Shown: positions 45,297-53,894 of the stretch, piece by piece
Layout: every line of letters starts with the position of its first letter
Position numbering within the stretch: the stretch's first letter is position 1
Assembly: GCF_018279165.1 (NCBI RefSeq)
Contig: NZ_CP047289.1
Span: forward strand, 2,053,001-2,117,000
DNA: 64,000 nt
DNA from: Falsirhodobacter algicola
GTDB lineage: Bacteria > Pseudomonadota > Alphaproteobacteria > Rhodobacterales > Rhodobacteraceae
Direction of reading: 5' to 3'
Translations under genes and position numbers: made by a program
Notes under the pieces: generated by a model
Databases searched by the model: none
Seen by the model: only the letters and a program-made list of their open reading frames with translations
Told to the model about the DNA's origin: nothing

Positions 45297-45496
45297 CGCA
45301 GACAGTGGCGCGGCTCTTCGCCGCGCGGCAGGTCCGTTTCGGCGCCGCAGACGACGCAATGGAAAAAGGATCGCCCCTCGGGGGCGCGGGCGCGATCCTC
45401 GCGCCAGCGGCAATCGCGCGTCAGCGTCCGGCTGCGGTGCCACCACCAAGACAGCACGAAGAACGCCGCGATCCCAAGGAGGAACAGGATCGGCAT
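45287..45496 (-). CDS. Small membrane protein with Cys pairs (69 residues)
   Basis: A hypothetical 69-residue protein. Residues 1-21 form one membrane helix (MPILFLLGIAAFFVLSWWWH). The rest is a cytoplasmic or periplasmic tail with Cys in RDCRW, FHCVVCGAE and RHCLRQQ, which could bind a metal as a zinc ribbon. The ATG overlaps the stop of a 42-residue protein (TGATG), so the two are translationally coupled. Codon use matches neighbours. Confidence 0.65.
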   Translation of the reverse strand: MPILFLLGIAAFFVLSWWWHRSRTLTRDCRWREDRARAPEGRSFFHCVVCGAETDLPRGEEPRHCLRQQ

Positions 45497-45624
45497 CAGG
45501 CGGCGTAGTAGCCGAACATCTGATCCAAGTGGCCAAGGTCGGGCGCCTTCGCGGGCGGCGCCGCAGGGCGGGTGTAATAGGCAAGGGCGGCGGTGCCGGC
45601 ATCGGGCTTGGCAGCAGCGGTCAT
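45496..45624 (-). CDS. Small protein of 42 residues upstream of the Cys-rich membrane protein
   Basis: A very short gene. AAGGAG lies seven bases before ATG 45624. The product starts MTAAAKPDAGTAALAYYTRP, has an Ala/Pro middle and ends LGHLDQMFGYYAA. No membrane helix or known domain is seen. The strong ribosome site, the one-base stop/start overlap with the next gene and the non-random aromatic C-terminus support a real gene. Function is unknown. Confidence 0.6.
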   Translation of the reverse strand: MTAAAKPDAGTAALAYYTRPAAPPAKAPDLGHLDQMFGYYAA

Positions 45625-45737
45625 GGCATTCTCCTTCATGCCTCTGATCTAGGGGCATGGGGGATGGCGCACCATGCCTCTTTCGGGAAGGTCGCCATGC
45701 ATTTGCCGCAAGGCGCGCGGTGTGCTAGCTCTGCGGC

Positions 45738-46238
45738 ATGATCGATCGCATGGTTCTGATGGGCGTGTCCGGCTGCGGCAAGACGACGGTGGGCAACGCC
45801 CTCGCGGCGGCCATCGGCCTGCCCTATCTGGACGGCGACATCCTGCATTCGGATGCCGCAGTCGCAAAGATGGCCAAGGGCATCCCCCTGACCGACGAAG
45901 ACCGCTGGCCTTGGCTGCGCCGCGTCGGTGCGGCGCTGGCGGAACAGCCGCGCATCCTCGGCTGCTCGGCGCTCAAACGCGCCTATCGCGATCTGCTGCG
46001 GCAGGAGGCGGGGGAGATCCTCTTCATCCATCTGACGGGTGCGCCCGGCGTCATCGCCGAGCGGATGCGGCGGCGCAGTGGGCATTTCATGCCCGAAGTG
46101 CTGCTGCAAAGCCAGCTTGCCGATCTTCAGCCCCCCGGCCCGGACGAGATGGCGGCCCCCGTGGACATCGATCAGCCCGTAGAGGGCATCGTCCGCGACA
46201 TTCAGCTTGCCATGGCGCGGGCCGAGGCCAGCCGGTAG
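45738..46238 (+). CDS. gntK: Gluconokinase
   Basis: A 166-residue P-loop kinase that phosphorylates gluconate to 6-phosphogluconate. The P-loop is MGVSGCGKTTVG (8-19). Family landmarks are LDGDILHS, PLTDEDRWPWLRR, CSALKRAYRDLLR and HFMPEVLLQSQLADLQ. The 3' end overlaps the convergent comM gene by 37 bases, the longest such overlap in the window. No clear ribosome site precedes ATG 45738. Confidence 0.93.
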   Translation: MIDRMVLMGVSGCGKTTVGNALAAAIGLPYLDGDILHSDAAVAKMAKGIPLTDEDRWPWLRRVGAALAEQPRILGCSALKRAYRDLLRQEAGEILFIHLTGAPGVIAERMRRRSGHFMPEVLLQSQLADLQPPGPDEMAAPVDIDQPVEGIVRDIQLAMARAEASR

Positions 46239-47716
46239 CCGACCGCTTCGGCGATATGGGGCTGGCGCACCTCGGCGCTGGCGTCCAGATCGGCGATGGT
46301 GCGCGCCACCCGCAGCACCCGGTGATAGCCGCGCGCCGACAGACCGAACCGATCGGCCACCCGCGCCAGCAGCGCGCGCCCCTCCGCATCGGGCGTGGCG
46401 ACGGCATCGAGGAGCGCGCCCTCGGCCTCCGAATTGGTGCGGATGCCATGACCGTCGAAGCGCCGCGCCTGCACCGCGCGCGCCGCCGCTACGCGCGCCG
46501 CGACGGTGGCCGTATCCTCGCCCGCCGCCGGCGCGTCGAGATCGCTCCACGCAACGGATGGCACATCGAGGCGCATGTCGAACCTATCCAGCAAAGGGCC
46601 GGAGACACGGCCAAGGTAATCCTCGCCGCAGGCCGGGGCACGGGCGCAGGCGCGCGCCGCATCGGACATGTAGCCGCAGCGGCAGGGATTGGCCGCCGCC
46701 ACCAAGAGGAACCGGCAGGGATAGCGGATATGGGCGGCGGCGCGGGCGACCACGATCTCCCCCGTCTCGATCGGTTGGCGCAGCGTTTCCAGCACCGCGC
46801 GGGGAAACTCCGGCAATTCGTCGAGGAACAGAACGCCGTTATGGGCAAGGCTCATCTCTCCGGGGTGGGCGCCGCGTCCGCCCCCGGTGATCGCCGCCGC
46901 CGAGGCCGTGTGATGCGGCGCGCGGAACGGGCGCTGGCGGCGGATCCCCCCCGATAACAGCCCCGCAACCGAATGGATCGTGGAGGTTTCCAGCGCCTCC
47001 ATGGGCGAGAGCGGCGGCAGCAGGCCGGGCAGGCGGGCCGCCAGCATCGATTTCCCCGATCCCGGCGTTCCGACCATCAAAAGATGGTGCCGCCCGGCGG
47101 CCGCGATCTCCAGCGCGCGCTTGGCCCGTTCCTGACCCTTCACGTCGCGCAGATCGCGCATGGGGGCATCGGGCAGCGCCTCGGCCGGATCGACGGGGGG
47201 CAGATGCGCCTGCCCGGTCAGATGGCGCACCACATCCAGCAGCGATCCCGCCGCCAGCACCTCGGTCGCGCCGATCCACGCGGCCTCGGCCCCGCAGGCG
47301 CGGGGGCAGATCAGCGCCCGGTCGGCCTCCGCCGCCGCCATCGCCGCCGGAAGCGCCCCTAGCACCGGCATCAACCGCCCATCCAACGACAATTCGCCGA
47401 GGCTGACCGTGGCTTCCACCTCGTCGGGGGGCAGGATGTCCATCGCGGCCAGCAGCGCCAGCGCGATCGGCAGATCGAAATGCGAGCCTTCCTTCGGCAG
47501 ATCGGCGGGGGAGAGGTTGATAGCGATGCGCCGGGACGGAAGCGCGATGCTCATGGCGTCGAGGGCGGCGCGGATGCGCTCCTTCGCCTCGCTCACGGCC
47601 TTGTCGGGCAGGCCGACGATGGCAAAGGCCGGCAGGCCCGGCGAGACGGCGCATTGCACCTCCACCAAGCGGGCCTCGACCCCTTCGAAGGCGACGGTAT
47701 AGGCGCGTGTGACCAT
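46202..47716 (-). CDS. comM: YifB/ComM family Mg-chelatase-like ATPase
   Basis: A 504-residue AAA+ protein. The N-terminal Lon-protease-like domain (about 1-170) has GLPAFAIVGLPDKAVSEA. The Mg-chelatase AAA+ domain (about 195-400) has Walker A GTPGSGKSMLA, GEMSLAHNGVLFLDELPEF as Walker B (split), and a Cys-rich insert ANPCRCGYM. The C-terminal lid is SARGYHRVLRVARTIADLD. ComM in Vibrio is a branch-migration helicase used in natural transformation. The start is ATG 47716. Confidence 0.92.
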   Translation of the reverse strand: MVTRAYTVAFEGVEARLVEVQCAVSPGLPAFAIVGLPDKAVSEAKERIRAALDAMSIALPSRRIAINLSPADLPKEGSHFDLPIALALLAAMDILPPDEVEATVSLGELSLDGRLMPVLGALPAAMAAAEADRALICPRACGAEAAWIGATEVLAAGSLLDVVRHLTGQAHLPPVDPAEALPDAPMRDLRDVKGQERAKRALEIAAAGRHHLLMVGTPGSGKSMLAARLPGLLPPLSPMEALETSTIHSVAGLLSGGIRRQRPFRAPHHTASAAAITGGGRGAHPGEMSLAHNGVLFLDELPEFPRAVLETLRQPIETGEIVVARAAAHIRYPCRFLLVAAANPCRCGYMSDAARACARAPACGEDYLGRVSGPLLDRFDMRLDVPSVAWSDLDAPAAGEDTATVAARVAAARAVQARRFDGHGIRTNSEAEGALLDAVATPDAEGRALLARVADRFGLSARGYHRVLRVARTIADLDASAEVRQPHIAEAVGYRLASARAMAS

Positions 47717-47907
47717 GCTTTCCCCCAGATGGCACCGGCCTATCGGGGAAGCGTTTCGTATTGGTTAATGGAACCTTTCCGCACCGCGCCGCAGACCTGT
47801 TTTCCTTGGGGGAATGCCGCCGGTTCCAAAAATAATCGCCTTGAAGCACATTTTTTGGGAACTAGGGCGCCGCGCACGGTGTTGCCTTCCTGAAAACGGG
47901 AAGCTGC

Positions 47908-47919
47908 CCTTCCGGAAGG
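47908..47919. repeat. 12-base palindrome in the rpoH leader
   Basis: CCTTCCGGAAGG is perfectly palindromic and lies 56 bases before the rpoH ATG. GGAAG/CTTCC pairs just upstream could extend it into a hairpin. Operator or RNA-structure roles are both possible. Confidence 0.35.
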
Positions 47920-47975
47920 TGGGGCGGAAAGATCCCGGGTCAAGAGACCGCAGGACAGAAAGAGGGAACCCAGAG

Positions 47976-48851
47976 ATGCCGCTCGACGCCTTCAGCGATC
48001 AGACGATGTCCCGCCGCGCCATGAAGGCAGAGCTGTTGGACGCGGAAACCGAGTTGAAGCTGGCCTATGCATGGCGTGACCAGCGCGACGAGGCCGCGCT
48101 GCACCGCCTTATCACGGCCTATATGCGTCTGGCCATCTCCATGGCGGCGAAATTCCGTCGCTACGGGGCCCCGATGAACGACCTGATCCAAGAGGCCAGC
48201 CTTGGCCTGATGAAGGCGGCCGACAAGTTCGACCCCGATCGCGGGGTGCGCTTCTCCACCTATGCCGTGTGGTGGATCAAGGCCTCGATCCAAGATTACG
48301 TCATGCGCAACTGGTCGATGGTGCGCACCGGCTCCACCTCGTCGCAAAAGGCGCTGTTCTTCAACATGCGCCGCGTGCAGGCCAAGCTGGAGCGCGAGGC
48401 GGAGGCGCGGGGCGAATCGCTCGACAGCCATCAGCTTCGCCACATGATCGCGACCGAAGTGGGCGTGCCGCTGGCGGATGTGGAGATGATGGAGGGCCGT
48501 CTTTCCGGCACCGACTTCTCGCTGAACGCGACTCAATCCTCGGACGAGGAGGGCCGCGAATGGATCGACGCGCTGGAAGACGACGCCGTGCAGGCGGCCG
48601 AGCAGGTGGAGGGCGCGCATGACGCGGCCTGCCTGCGCAGCTGGCTCATCTCGGCCATTCAGGGCCTGAACCCGCGCGAGCGTTTCATCGTGACCGAGCG
48701 CAAGCTGCGCGACGCGCCCCGCACGCTGGAAAGCCTCGGTGAGGAACTGGGCCTGTCCAAGGAACGCGTGCGCCAGCTGGAGGCCGCGGCCTTCAACAAG
48801 ATGCGCCGCGCGCTGGAAGCCCAGAGCCGCGAAGTGCACCACTTCCTCTGA
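47976..48851 (+). CDS. rpoH: RNA polymerase sigma-32 factor (RpoH; RpoH-II-like)
   Basis: A 291-residue heat-shock sigma factor. Region 2 shows YMRLAISMAAKFRRYGAPMN and GLMKAADKFDPDRGVRFSTY. The RpoH box is SSQKALFFNMRR, the form I associate with the second Rhodobacter RpoH (RpoH-II), which serves the singlet-oxygen/oxidative response; this sub-assignment is an inference. Region 4 is TLESLGEELGLSKERVRQLE. AGAGGG lies eight bases before ATG 47976. The upstream 259 bases hold the palindrome CCTTCCGGAAGG (47908-47919). Confidence 0.92.
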   Translation: MPLDAFSDQTMSRRAMKAELLDAETELKLAYAWRDQRDEAALHRLITAYMRLAISMAAKFRRYGAPMNDLIQEASLGLMKAADKFDPDRGVRFSTYAVWWIKASIQDYVMRNWSMVRTGSTSSQKALFFNMRRVQAKLEREAEARGESLDSHQLRHMIATEVGVPLADVEMMEGRLSGTDFSLNATQSSDEEGREWIDALEDDAVQAAEQVEGAHDAACLRSWLISAIQGLNPRERFIVTERKLRDAPRTLESLGEELGLSKERVRQLEAAAFNKMRRALEAQSREVHHFL

Positions 48852-48915
48852 TCCCGGCCATCGCCCATTGAGTCGCCCTTCGTCCCGTCATACCTCTGAC
48901 AGGACGGAGGGCTTC

Positions 48916-50118
48916 ATGCTTCAGGCAAAACGCATCTTGCTGATCATCGGCGGCGGCATCGCCGCCTACAAGGCGCTGGACCTGATCCGCCGCCTGACCG
49001 AACGCGGCGCATCCGTGACGCCGGTCCTGACCCGCGCCGCGACCGAATTCGTCACGCCCCTGTCCGTATCGGCGCTGGCGGGCGCGAAGGTGCACGAACA
49101 TCTCTTCGATCTGACGGACGAGGCGGAGATGGGGCATATCCAACTCTCCCGCTCGGCCGATCTGGTGGTGGTGGCGCCGGCCACGGCCGACCTTCTGGCG
49201 CGCATGGCGCAGGGGCGGGCGGACGATCTGGCCTCCACGCTGCTGCTGGCGACGGACACGCCGGTGCTGGTGGCCCCCGCGATGAACGTGCGCATGTGGG
49301 ATCACCCGGCGACGCAGCGTAATATCGCCACCCTGCGCGGCGACGGCATCGCCTTCGTCGGCCCGGATGACGGCGTGATGGCCTGCGGCGAATACGGGCC
49401 GGGGCGCATGGCCGAGCCGCTGGCCATCGTCGCGGCGGTGGAGGCGGCGCTGGCGGAGGGGCCGCTCGCGGGGCGGCATATCCTCGTCACCTCCGGTCCC
49501 ACGCATGAACCGATCGACCCGGTCCGCTATATCGCCAACCGCTCTTCGGGGGCGCAGGGGACGGCCATCGCGGCGGCGCTGATGGCGCTGGGCGCGCGCG
49601 TCACCTTCGTCACCGGGCCGGCCAGCGTGCCGCCGCCCGCAGGCGCCACCGTCATCCGGGTGGAGACGGCGCGCGAGATGCTGGCCGCCGTAGAGGATGC
49701 ACTGCCCGCCGATGCCGCGATCCTTGCCGCCGCCGTGGCCGATTGGCATGTGGTGAACGCCGCCACCTCCAAGGTGAAGAAGGGGGCGGGGGGCATGCCC
49801 GCGCTGCACTTCGCCGAAAATCCCGACATCCTGCGCACCCTGTCCCATGCGCCGAACCGCCCGCCGCTCGTGGTGGGCTTTGCCGCCGAAACCAACGATG
49901 TCATCGCCCATGCCACCGCCAAACGGGCGCGCAAGGGCTGCGACTGGATCGTGGCGAACGATGTTTCCCCCGCCACGGGCATCATGGGCGGGACGGAGAA
50001 CGAGGTGACGGTGATCCGTGCAGAGGGTGCCGAGGCATGGCCCCGCATGACCAAGGACGCGGTCGCGCGCCGCCTTGCGCAGGCCGTGGCCGCGGCGCTG
50101 GCAGGGAACCCGGACTGA
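48916..50118 (+). CDS. coaBC: Bifunctional phosphopantothenoylcysteine decarboxylase/synthase
   Basis: A 400-residue enzyme for two steps of coenzyme A synthesis. The CoaC flavin domain (about 1-180) has GGGIAAYKALDLIRRL, the active His region GHIQLSRSADLVVVAPATA, PAMNVRMWDHPA and the substrate-clamp ACGEYGPGRM. The CoaB domain (about 185-395) has VTSGPTHEPIDPVRYIANRS, AAAVADWHVV with the nearby Lys, and DWIVANDVS. GGAGGG precedes ATG 48916. Confidence 0.95.
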   Translation: MLQAKRILLIIGGGIAAYKALDLIRRLTERGASVTPVLTRAATEFVTPLSVSALAGAKVHEHLFDLTDEAEMGHIQLSRSADLVVVAPATADLLARMAQGRADDLASTLLLATDTPVLVAPAMNVRMWDHPATQRNIATLRGDGIAFVGPDDGVMACGEYGPGRMAEPLAIVAAVEAALAEGPLAGRHILVTSGPTHEPIDPVRYIANRSSGAQGTAIAAALMALGARVTFVTGPASVPPPAGATVIRVETAREMLAAVEDALPADAAILAAAVADWHVVNAATSKVKKGAGGMPALHFAENPDILRTLSHAPNRPPLVVGFAAETNDVIAHATAKRARKGCDWIVANDVSPATGIMGGTENEVTVIRAEGAEAWPRMTKDAVARRLAQAVAAALAGNPD

Positions 50119-50157
50119 CCTTTCCACGTTTGCCCGGACAGGAAAGGAGGGGCCATC

Positions 50158-50577
50158 ATGTCCCGCATCGTTCTTGCCGCGCTGGCCGCCATGGCCTTCA
50201 CCGGCATCGCCCAAGCCGCCGAACCGCTGGAGCGGATCGCGTTTCCCGAAGGCGCGACCAGCGCCACGCTGTCGGGCCGCGTCTCCGGCGCGGCGGATGA
50301 CCGCTATGTCCTGACCGCCGCCGAGGGGCAGATCCTCGACGTGACGCTCGACGCCGATCAGGCGGGGGCGTGCTTCACCCTCTATACCCCCGCCGCGACC
50401 GAGCCGACCTTCACCGGCGGCTGCAACGGTCAGGCCTTTTCCGCCGTGCTGAGCGAAGAGGGCGATTACACCATCGCCGTCGGCGCCGCACCGGGGGTGG
50501 AGGCGTCGTCCTACACGCTGGTCGTGGCCGTCACGAACGATGTCGTGACCGGCGCGCCCGTCCTGCCGGCCGAATAG
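50158..50577 (+). CDS. Exported hypothetical protein
   Basis: A 139-residue protein of unrecognised function. Residues 1-20 form a clear signal peptide ending GIAQAA. The mature part is beta-rich and acidic, with two Cys (GACFTLY, GGCNGQ) that could form a disulfide. The pattern RVSGAADDRYVLTAAEGQ resembles small periplasmic PPC-like beta-sandwiches, but I would not assign it. AAAGGAGGGG precedes ATG 50158. It lies between coaBC and dut. Confidence 0.75.
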   Translation: MSRIVLAALAAMAFTGIAQAAEPLERIAFPEGATSATLSGRVSGAADDRYVLTAAEGQILDVTLDADQAGACFTLYTPAATEPTFTGGCNGQAFSAVLSEEGDYTIAVGAAPGVEASSYTLVVAVTNDVVTGAPVLPAE

Positions 50578-50634
50578 GTTGCCCTTGGCTTTGCGGCCTT
50601 CTACGGTCGCGCGGCAATGACGAGAGGGCATGAC

Positions 50635-51096
50635 ATGGCACCGACGGTGGAAGTGAAGGTTCTGGATCCCCGCATCCATGAGTGGGGTCTGCCTGCCTAT
50701 CAGACCGAAGGGGCCGCCGCGATCGACCTCTTCGCCTGCCTCGATGCCCCGCTGGTGTTGCCTGCCGGGGAGCCGGCGGTGCTGGTCCCCGCCGGCATCG
50801 CCCTCTTCATGGATACCGATCAGATGGCGGCGCTGGCACTGCCGCGGTCGGGGGCGGGGCACAAGAAGGGCCTCGTGCTCGGCAATCTCGTGGGGCTGAT
50901 CGATTCCGATTATACGGGCGGCATCTTCCTCAGCCTGTGGAACCGCAACCCCACGGGCGCGGCGATCACGGTGCAGCCGGGCGAGCGTGTGGCGCAACTG
51001 ATGTTCGTGCCGGTCCTGCGCCCCGAATTGCGGATCGTGGACGAACATTCCGGCACGACGCAGCGCGGGGCGGGCGGCTTCGGCTCCACCGGATGA
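50635..51096 (+). CDS. dut: Deoxyuridine triphosphatase
   Basis: A 153-residue trimeric dUTPase that makes dUMP and keeps uracil out of DNA. The five motifs are visible: AIDLFACLD, PRSGAGHKKG, GLIDSDYTGG, RVAQLMF and the C-terminal RGAGGFGSTG. The start is ATG 50635 with AGAGGG eight bases upstream; ATG 50617 is less well placed. It overlaps the moeB-like gene as ATGA. Confidence 0.95.
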   Translation: MAPTVEVKVLDPRIHEWGLPAYQTEGAAAIDLFACLDAPLVLPAGEPAVLVPAGIALFMDTDQMAALALPRSGAGHKKGLVLGNLVGLIDSDYTGGIFLSLWNRNPTGAAITVQPGERVAQLMFVPVLRPELRIVDEHSGTTQRGAGGFGSTG

Positions 51097-51839
51097 CGGG
51101 CGAGGAGCTTCAGCGCTATTCCCGCCATATCCTGATGCGCGAGATCGGCGGCACCGGGCAGCGCAGGCTGACCGAGGCGCGGGTTCTGGTGATCGGCGCT
51201 GGCGGGCTGGGGGCGCCCGCGCTGATGTATCTGGCGGCGGCGGGTGCGGGCCATCTGACGGTGATGGACGGCGATGTGGTGGAGCTGTCGAACCTTCAGC
51301 GCCAGATCATCCATCTCGATGCCGTGGGCCAGAACAAGGCCCTGTCGGCGGCCGATACGCTCCGCCGTCTGAACCCGCATGTGGAGGTGACGGCGCTGCC
51401 CCGGCATTTCGAAGATGCCGATGATGTGGCCGGGTACGATCTGGTCCTCGATGGCAGCGACAGCTTCGCCACGCGCCAACGGGTGAACCGCGCTTGCCTT
51501 GCCGCTGGCGTGCCGCTCATTTCCGCGGCGCTGACGCAGTGGGAGGGGCAGCTTGGCCTCTTCGGCGATGGGGCCGCCTGCTATACATGCGTCTTTCCCG
51601 AAGAGCCCGCCGCCGGTTTGATCCCGACCTGCGCCGAGGCCGGTGTGCTCGGCCCATTACCCGGCATTCTGGGGGCCGCGATGGCCGCCGAGGCGGTGAA
51701 GCATCTGACCGGCGCGGGCGAGACGTTGCGCAATCGCCTCTGGCTGCATGACGCGCTCTATGGCGACAGCCGCACCGTCACCACGCGGCGCCGCCCGGAC
51801 TGCGCCGCCTGCGGAACCGGCGCCCTTCCACGCGGTTGA
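51093..51839 (+). CDS. HesA/MoeB/ThiF family adenylyltransferase
   Basis: A 248-residue E1-like enzyme that adenylates the C-terminus of a small sulfur-carrier protein (MoaD or ThiS). ATP-binding GAGGLGAPALMYLAAAG is near residue 35, with DGDVVELSNLQRQ and the adenylation DGSDSFATR. Zinc pairs CYTC and CAAC are both present. The catalytic-Cys region reads GLIPTCAEAGVLGPLPG. The start overlaps dut. Which carrier it serves is open. Confidence 0.88.
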   Translation: MTGEELQRYSRHILMREIGGTGQRRLTEARVLVIGAGGLGAPALMYLAAAGAGHLTVMDGDVVELSNLQRQIIHLDAVGQNKALSAADTLRRLNPHVEVTALPRHFEDADDVAGYDLVLDGSDSFATRQRVNRACLAAGVPLISAALTQWEGQLGLFGDGAACYTCVFPEEPAAGLIPTCAEAGVLGPLPGILGAAMAAEAVKHLTGAGETLRNRLWLHDALYGDSRTVTTRRRPDCAACGTGALPRG

Positions 51840-51860
51840 TCCGCGGCGAAGGAGTGGCCT

Positions 51861-52862
51861 ATGCCGAACGATCCCTCGGTCCCGCGGGGGCTGGTCTATG
51901 TCGATGATACGATGCCCGGCATACGGCGCAGACGGTCGGGGCGGGGGTTCTGCTTCGTCGGGCCGGACGGGCTGACCCTGAGCGGGGCCGAGCGGGCGCG
52001 CTGCCTGAAGCTGGCCGTGCCGCCCGCCTATCGCAATGTCTGGATCTGCGCCCTGCCGAACGGGCATCTGCAGGCCACGGGCCTCGATGCACGGGGGCGC
52101 AAACAATACCGCTATCACCCCCATTGGGCCGATTGGCGGTCCGAGGCGAAATACGGCAACCTTCCGGCCTTCGGCCATGCGCTTGGCCGTCTGCGGCGGC
52201 GGGTGGACCGCGATCTGCGGGGCGAGGCGGGGGATCTGTCCTTCAGCCTTGCCGCGATGGTGATGCTGATCGACCGCGCCTATCTGCGGGCGGGCACCCC
52301 GGCCTATATGCTGGAGAACCGGACCTTCGGCGCCACCACGCTTCTGTCCCGGCATCTGAGCCTTGCGGATGGCACCGTGCGCCTGAAATTCCGCGCCAAG
52401 GGCGGCAAGGCCGTGAACCGCGTCCTGCGCGACCGCCGCCTGCACCGCATCATGCACCAGATCGGCGATCTGCCGGGGCGGCATCTGTTCACATGGCTCG
52501 ACGAGGAGGGGGAGGTGCATCCCGTCTCCTCGCACAACCTCAACGACTACATCGCCGAGGCGTCGGGGATCGAGGGGGCCTCGGCCAAGACGTTCCGCAC
52601 ATGGGGCGGGTCGCTCTCGGCGTTTTCGGCGGCGCTGGCCGAACCGGGGCGGCTGACGGTGCGGCAGATGTCCGAGGCCGCCGCTGAGGCGCTGGCCAAC
52701 ACACCCGGCATCGCGCGCAAATCCTACATCCATCCCCGTGTTCTGGAACTGGCGGAACTGACCCCGGACGCCCGCGCGGCACGGCTTGGTGCCTTGCCGG
52801 AGGCGGGCGACCGGGGTTTGCGGGCGGACGAACGGCGGCTCTTGGGCCTCTTGGACGGCTAG
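51861..52862 (+). CDS. DNA topoisomerase type IB
   Basis: A 333-residue poxvirus-like topoisomerase IB that relaxes supercoils through a 3'-phosphotyrosine. The N-terminal region has QYRYHPHWADWR. Catalytic residues are an Arg in LENRTFGATTLLSRH, Lys in KFRAKGGK, Arg in KTFRTWGGS and the nucleophile Tyr in RKSYIHPRVLE near residue 290. GAAGGAG precedes ATG 51861. Its stop shares the palindrome CTAG with the convergent DUF3008 gene. Confidence 0.93.
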   Translation: MPNDPSVPRGLVYVDDTMPGIRRRRSGRGFCFVGPDGLTLSGAERARCLKLAVPPAYRNVWICALPNGHLQATGLDARGRKQYRYHPHWADWRSEAKYGNLPAFGHALGRLRRRVDRDLRGEAGDLSFSLAAMVMLIDRAYLRAGTPAYMLENRTFGATTLLSRHLSLADGTVRLKFRAKGGKAVNRVLRDRRLHRIMHQIGDLPGRHLFTWLDEEGEVHPVSSHNLNDYIAEASGIEGASAKTFRTWGGSLSAFSAALAEPGRLTVRQMSEAAAEALANTPGIARKSYIHPRVLELAELTPDARAARLGALPEAGDRGLRADERRLLGLLDG

Positions 52863-53044
52863 TCGCCCTTGTGTTCGGGTTTGCCCTTGCGCTTGGTATG
52901 GGCCATCTCCTCCAGCTCGCGCTCGGACATGGAGGCTTCCATGCTGCGCGAGGCCCCCTGAAGATCGCTTTTCTTCGTATCTCCGCGCTTGGCCGACAGG
53001 GCGGCCCCGGCGGCCTTTTGTTGGGCTTTGGACGTGGCGGGCAT
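52859..53044 (-). CDS. DUF3008 family small basic protein
   Basis: A 61-residue protein of the DUF3008 family. It begins MPATSKAQQKAAGAALSAKR, has a Ser/Met-rich middle and ends HTKRKGKPEHKGD. The basic, Lys/Ala-rich composition suggests nucleic-acid contact or a disordered stress protein, but no role is established. TAGGAG precedes ATG 53044. It lies 9 bases after the Pro-rich gene. Confidence 0.82.
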   Translation of the reverse strand: MPATSKAQQKAAGAALSAKRGDTKKSDLQGASRSMEASMSERELEEMAHTKRKGKPEHKGD

Positions 53045-53053
53045 GGCGCGCTC

Positions 53054-53236
53054 CTATCCGTGGATGGGGGGTGTGATCTGGCCGGGATCGGGAAGGTCGG
53101 GATCCTCGGCCGGCGGAATCGGGGCCGGGTCCGGCATCGGGTCGGGATAGGTGTCGGGGTTCGGCATGGGCGGCGGCTCGGTCGGGGGGGTATCGCCCGG
53201 AACGGGAACACCGACGGCGTGAATCATCTCTGTCAT
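53054..53236 (-). CDS. Proline-rich small protein (60 residues)
   Basis: A 60-residue protein with 21 prolines and many Asp, in repeated P-D-P and P-x-P units (NPDTYPDPMPDPAPIPP). No signal peptide is evident; the N-terminus is MTEMIHAVGVPVPGDT. It should be extended and disordered. AGGAGGAC precedes ATG 53236, supporting translation. It heads a small operon with DUF3008. Function is unknown. Confidence 0.62.
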   Translation of the reverse strand: MTEMIHAVGVPVPGDTPPTEPPPMPNPDTYPDPMPDPAPIPPAEDPDLPDPGQITPPIHG

Positions 53237-53263
53237 GATCGTCCTCCTGATCCCTGAAAACCG

Positions 53264-53830
53264 TCAGATCCGCCCAAGGTTCCGGAAGGGACGGCTAAGA
53301 AAGCGCGAACCCGCCATCCCGAACCGCCACGGCAGATCGACCGCGCGGCTGATGCCGATACGGGGGCCGGTGACGATCCGAACCTCGGGGCCGGGAAGGA
53401 TCGTCAGGATGTCCGTGCCGTCATCCTCGATCCGCAGGGCCAGCGCCTGACCGATGCAGCCCGGACCGGCGCAAAGGCGGCGCGGATCCTGCGTTCCGCG
53501 GCGGGCGGTCATCGCCTCCATCCCCGAAAGCGGCTCCAGCGCGCGGATCAGAACGGCGCTGCCGGGCTGGCAGGTGACGTTCAGGCACAGATGGATCCCA
53601 TAGGAGCGGTAGACATAGGCCAGCCCCGGCGGGCCGAACATCGCCCGGTTGCGCGGCGTCGGCCCGCGAAAGCTGTGCGAGGCGGGATCGTCGGGGGCAT
53701 AGGCCTCGGTCTCCGTGATGCGCCCGCCCACGCCGCGCACCAGAAGCTGGGCGCCGATCAGGGCGCGGGCGATCTCGGGGGCGGGGCGGTCGAACCAAGC
53801 GTGGGGCAGGCGTTCCATCGCCGGGGACAT
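53264..53830 (-). CDS. 3-methyladenine DNA glycosylase (AAG/MPG family)
   Basis: A DNA-repair glycosylase of 188 residues that removes alkylated and deaminated purines. The catalytic Glu is in [33 protein letters not shown] and [14 protein letters not shown] are the other hallmarks. The start could be ATG 53830 or 53818; the longer frame starts at 53896 on the same CATG as the divergent BON gene and is less likely. It lies 27 bases downstream of the Pro-rich gene's start, on the same strand. Confidence 0.9.
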   Translation of the reverse strand: MSPAMERLPHAWFDRPAPEIARALIGAQLLVRGVGGRITETEAYAPDDPASHSFRGPTPRNRAMFGPPGLAYVYRSYGIHLCLNVTCQPGSAVLIRALEPLSGMEAMTARRGTQDPRRLCAGPGCIGQALALRIEDDGTDILTILPGPEVRIVTGPRIGISRAVDLPWRFGMAGSRFLSRPFRNLGRI

Positions 53831-53894
53831 AGCGCGCCCCGGAACATCGCCACCCGCCGCGCGTTTCCGTTCCTGAACCGAGAAAGGGGAAATC

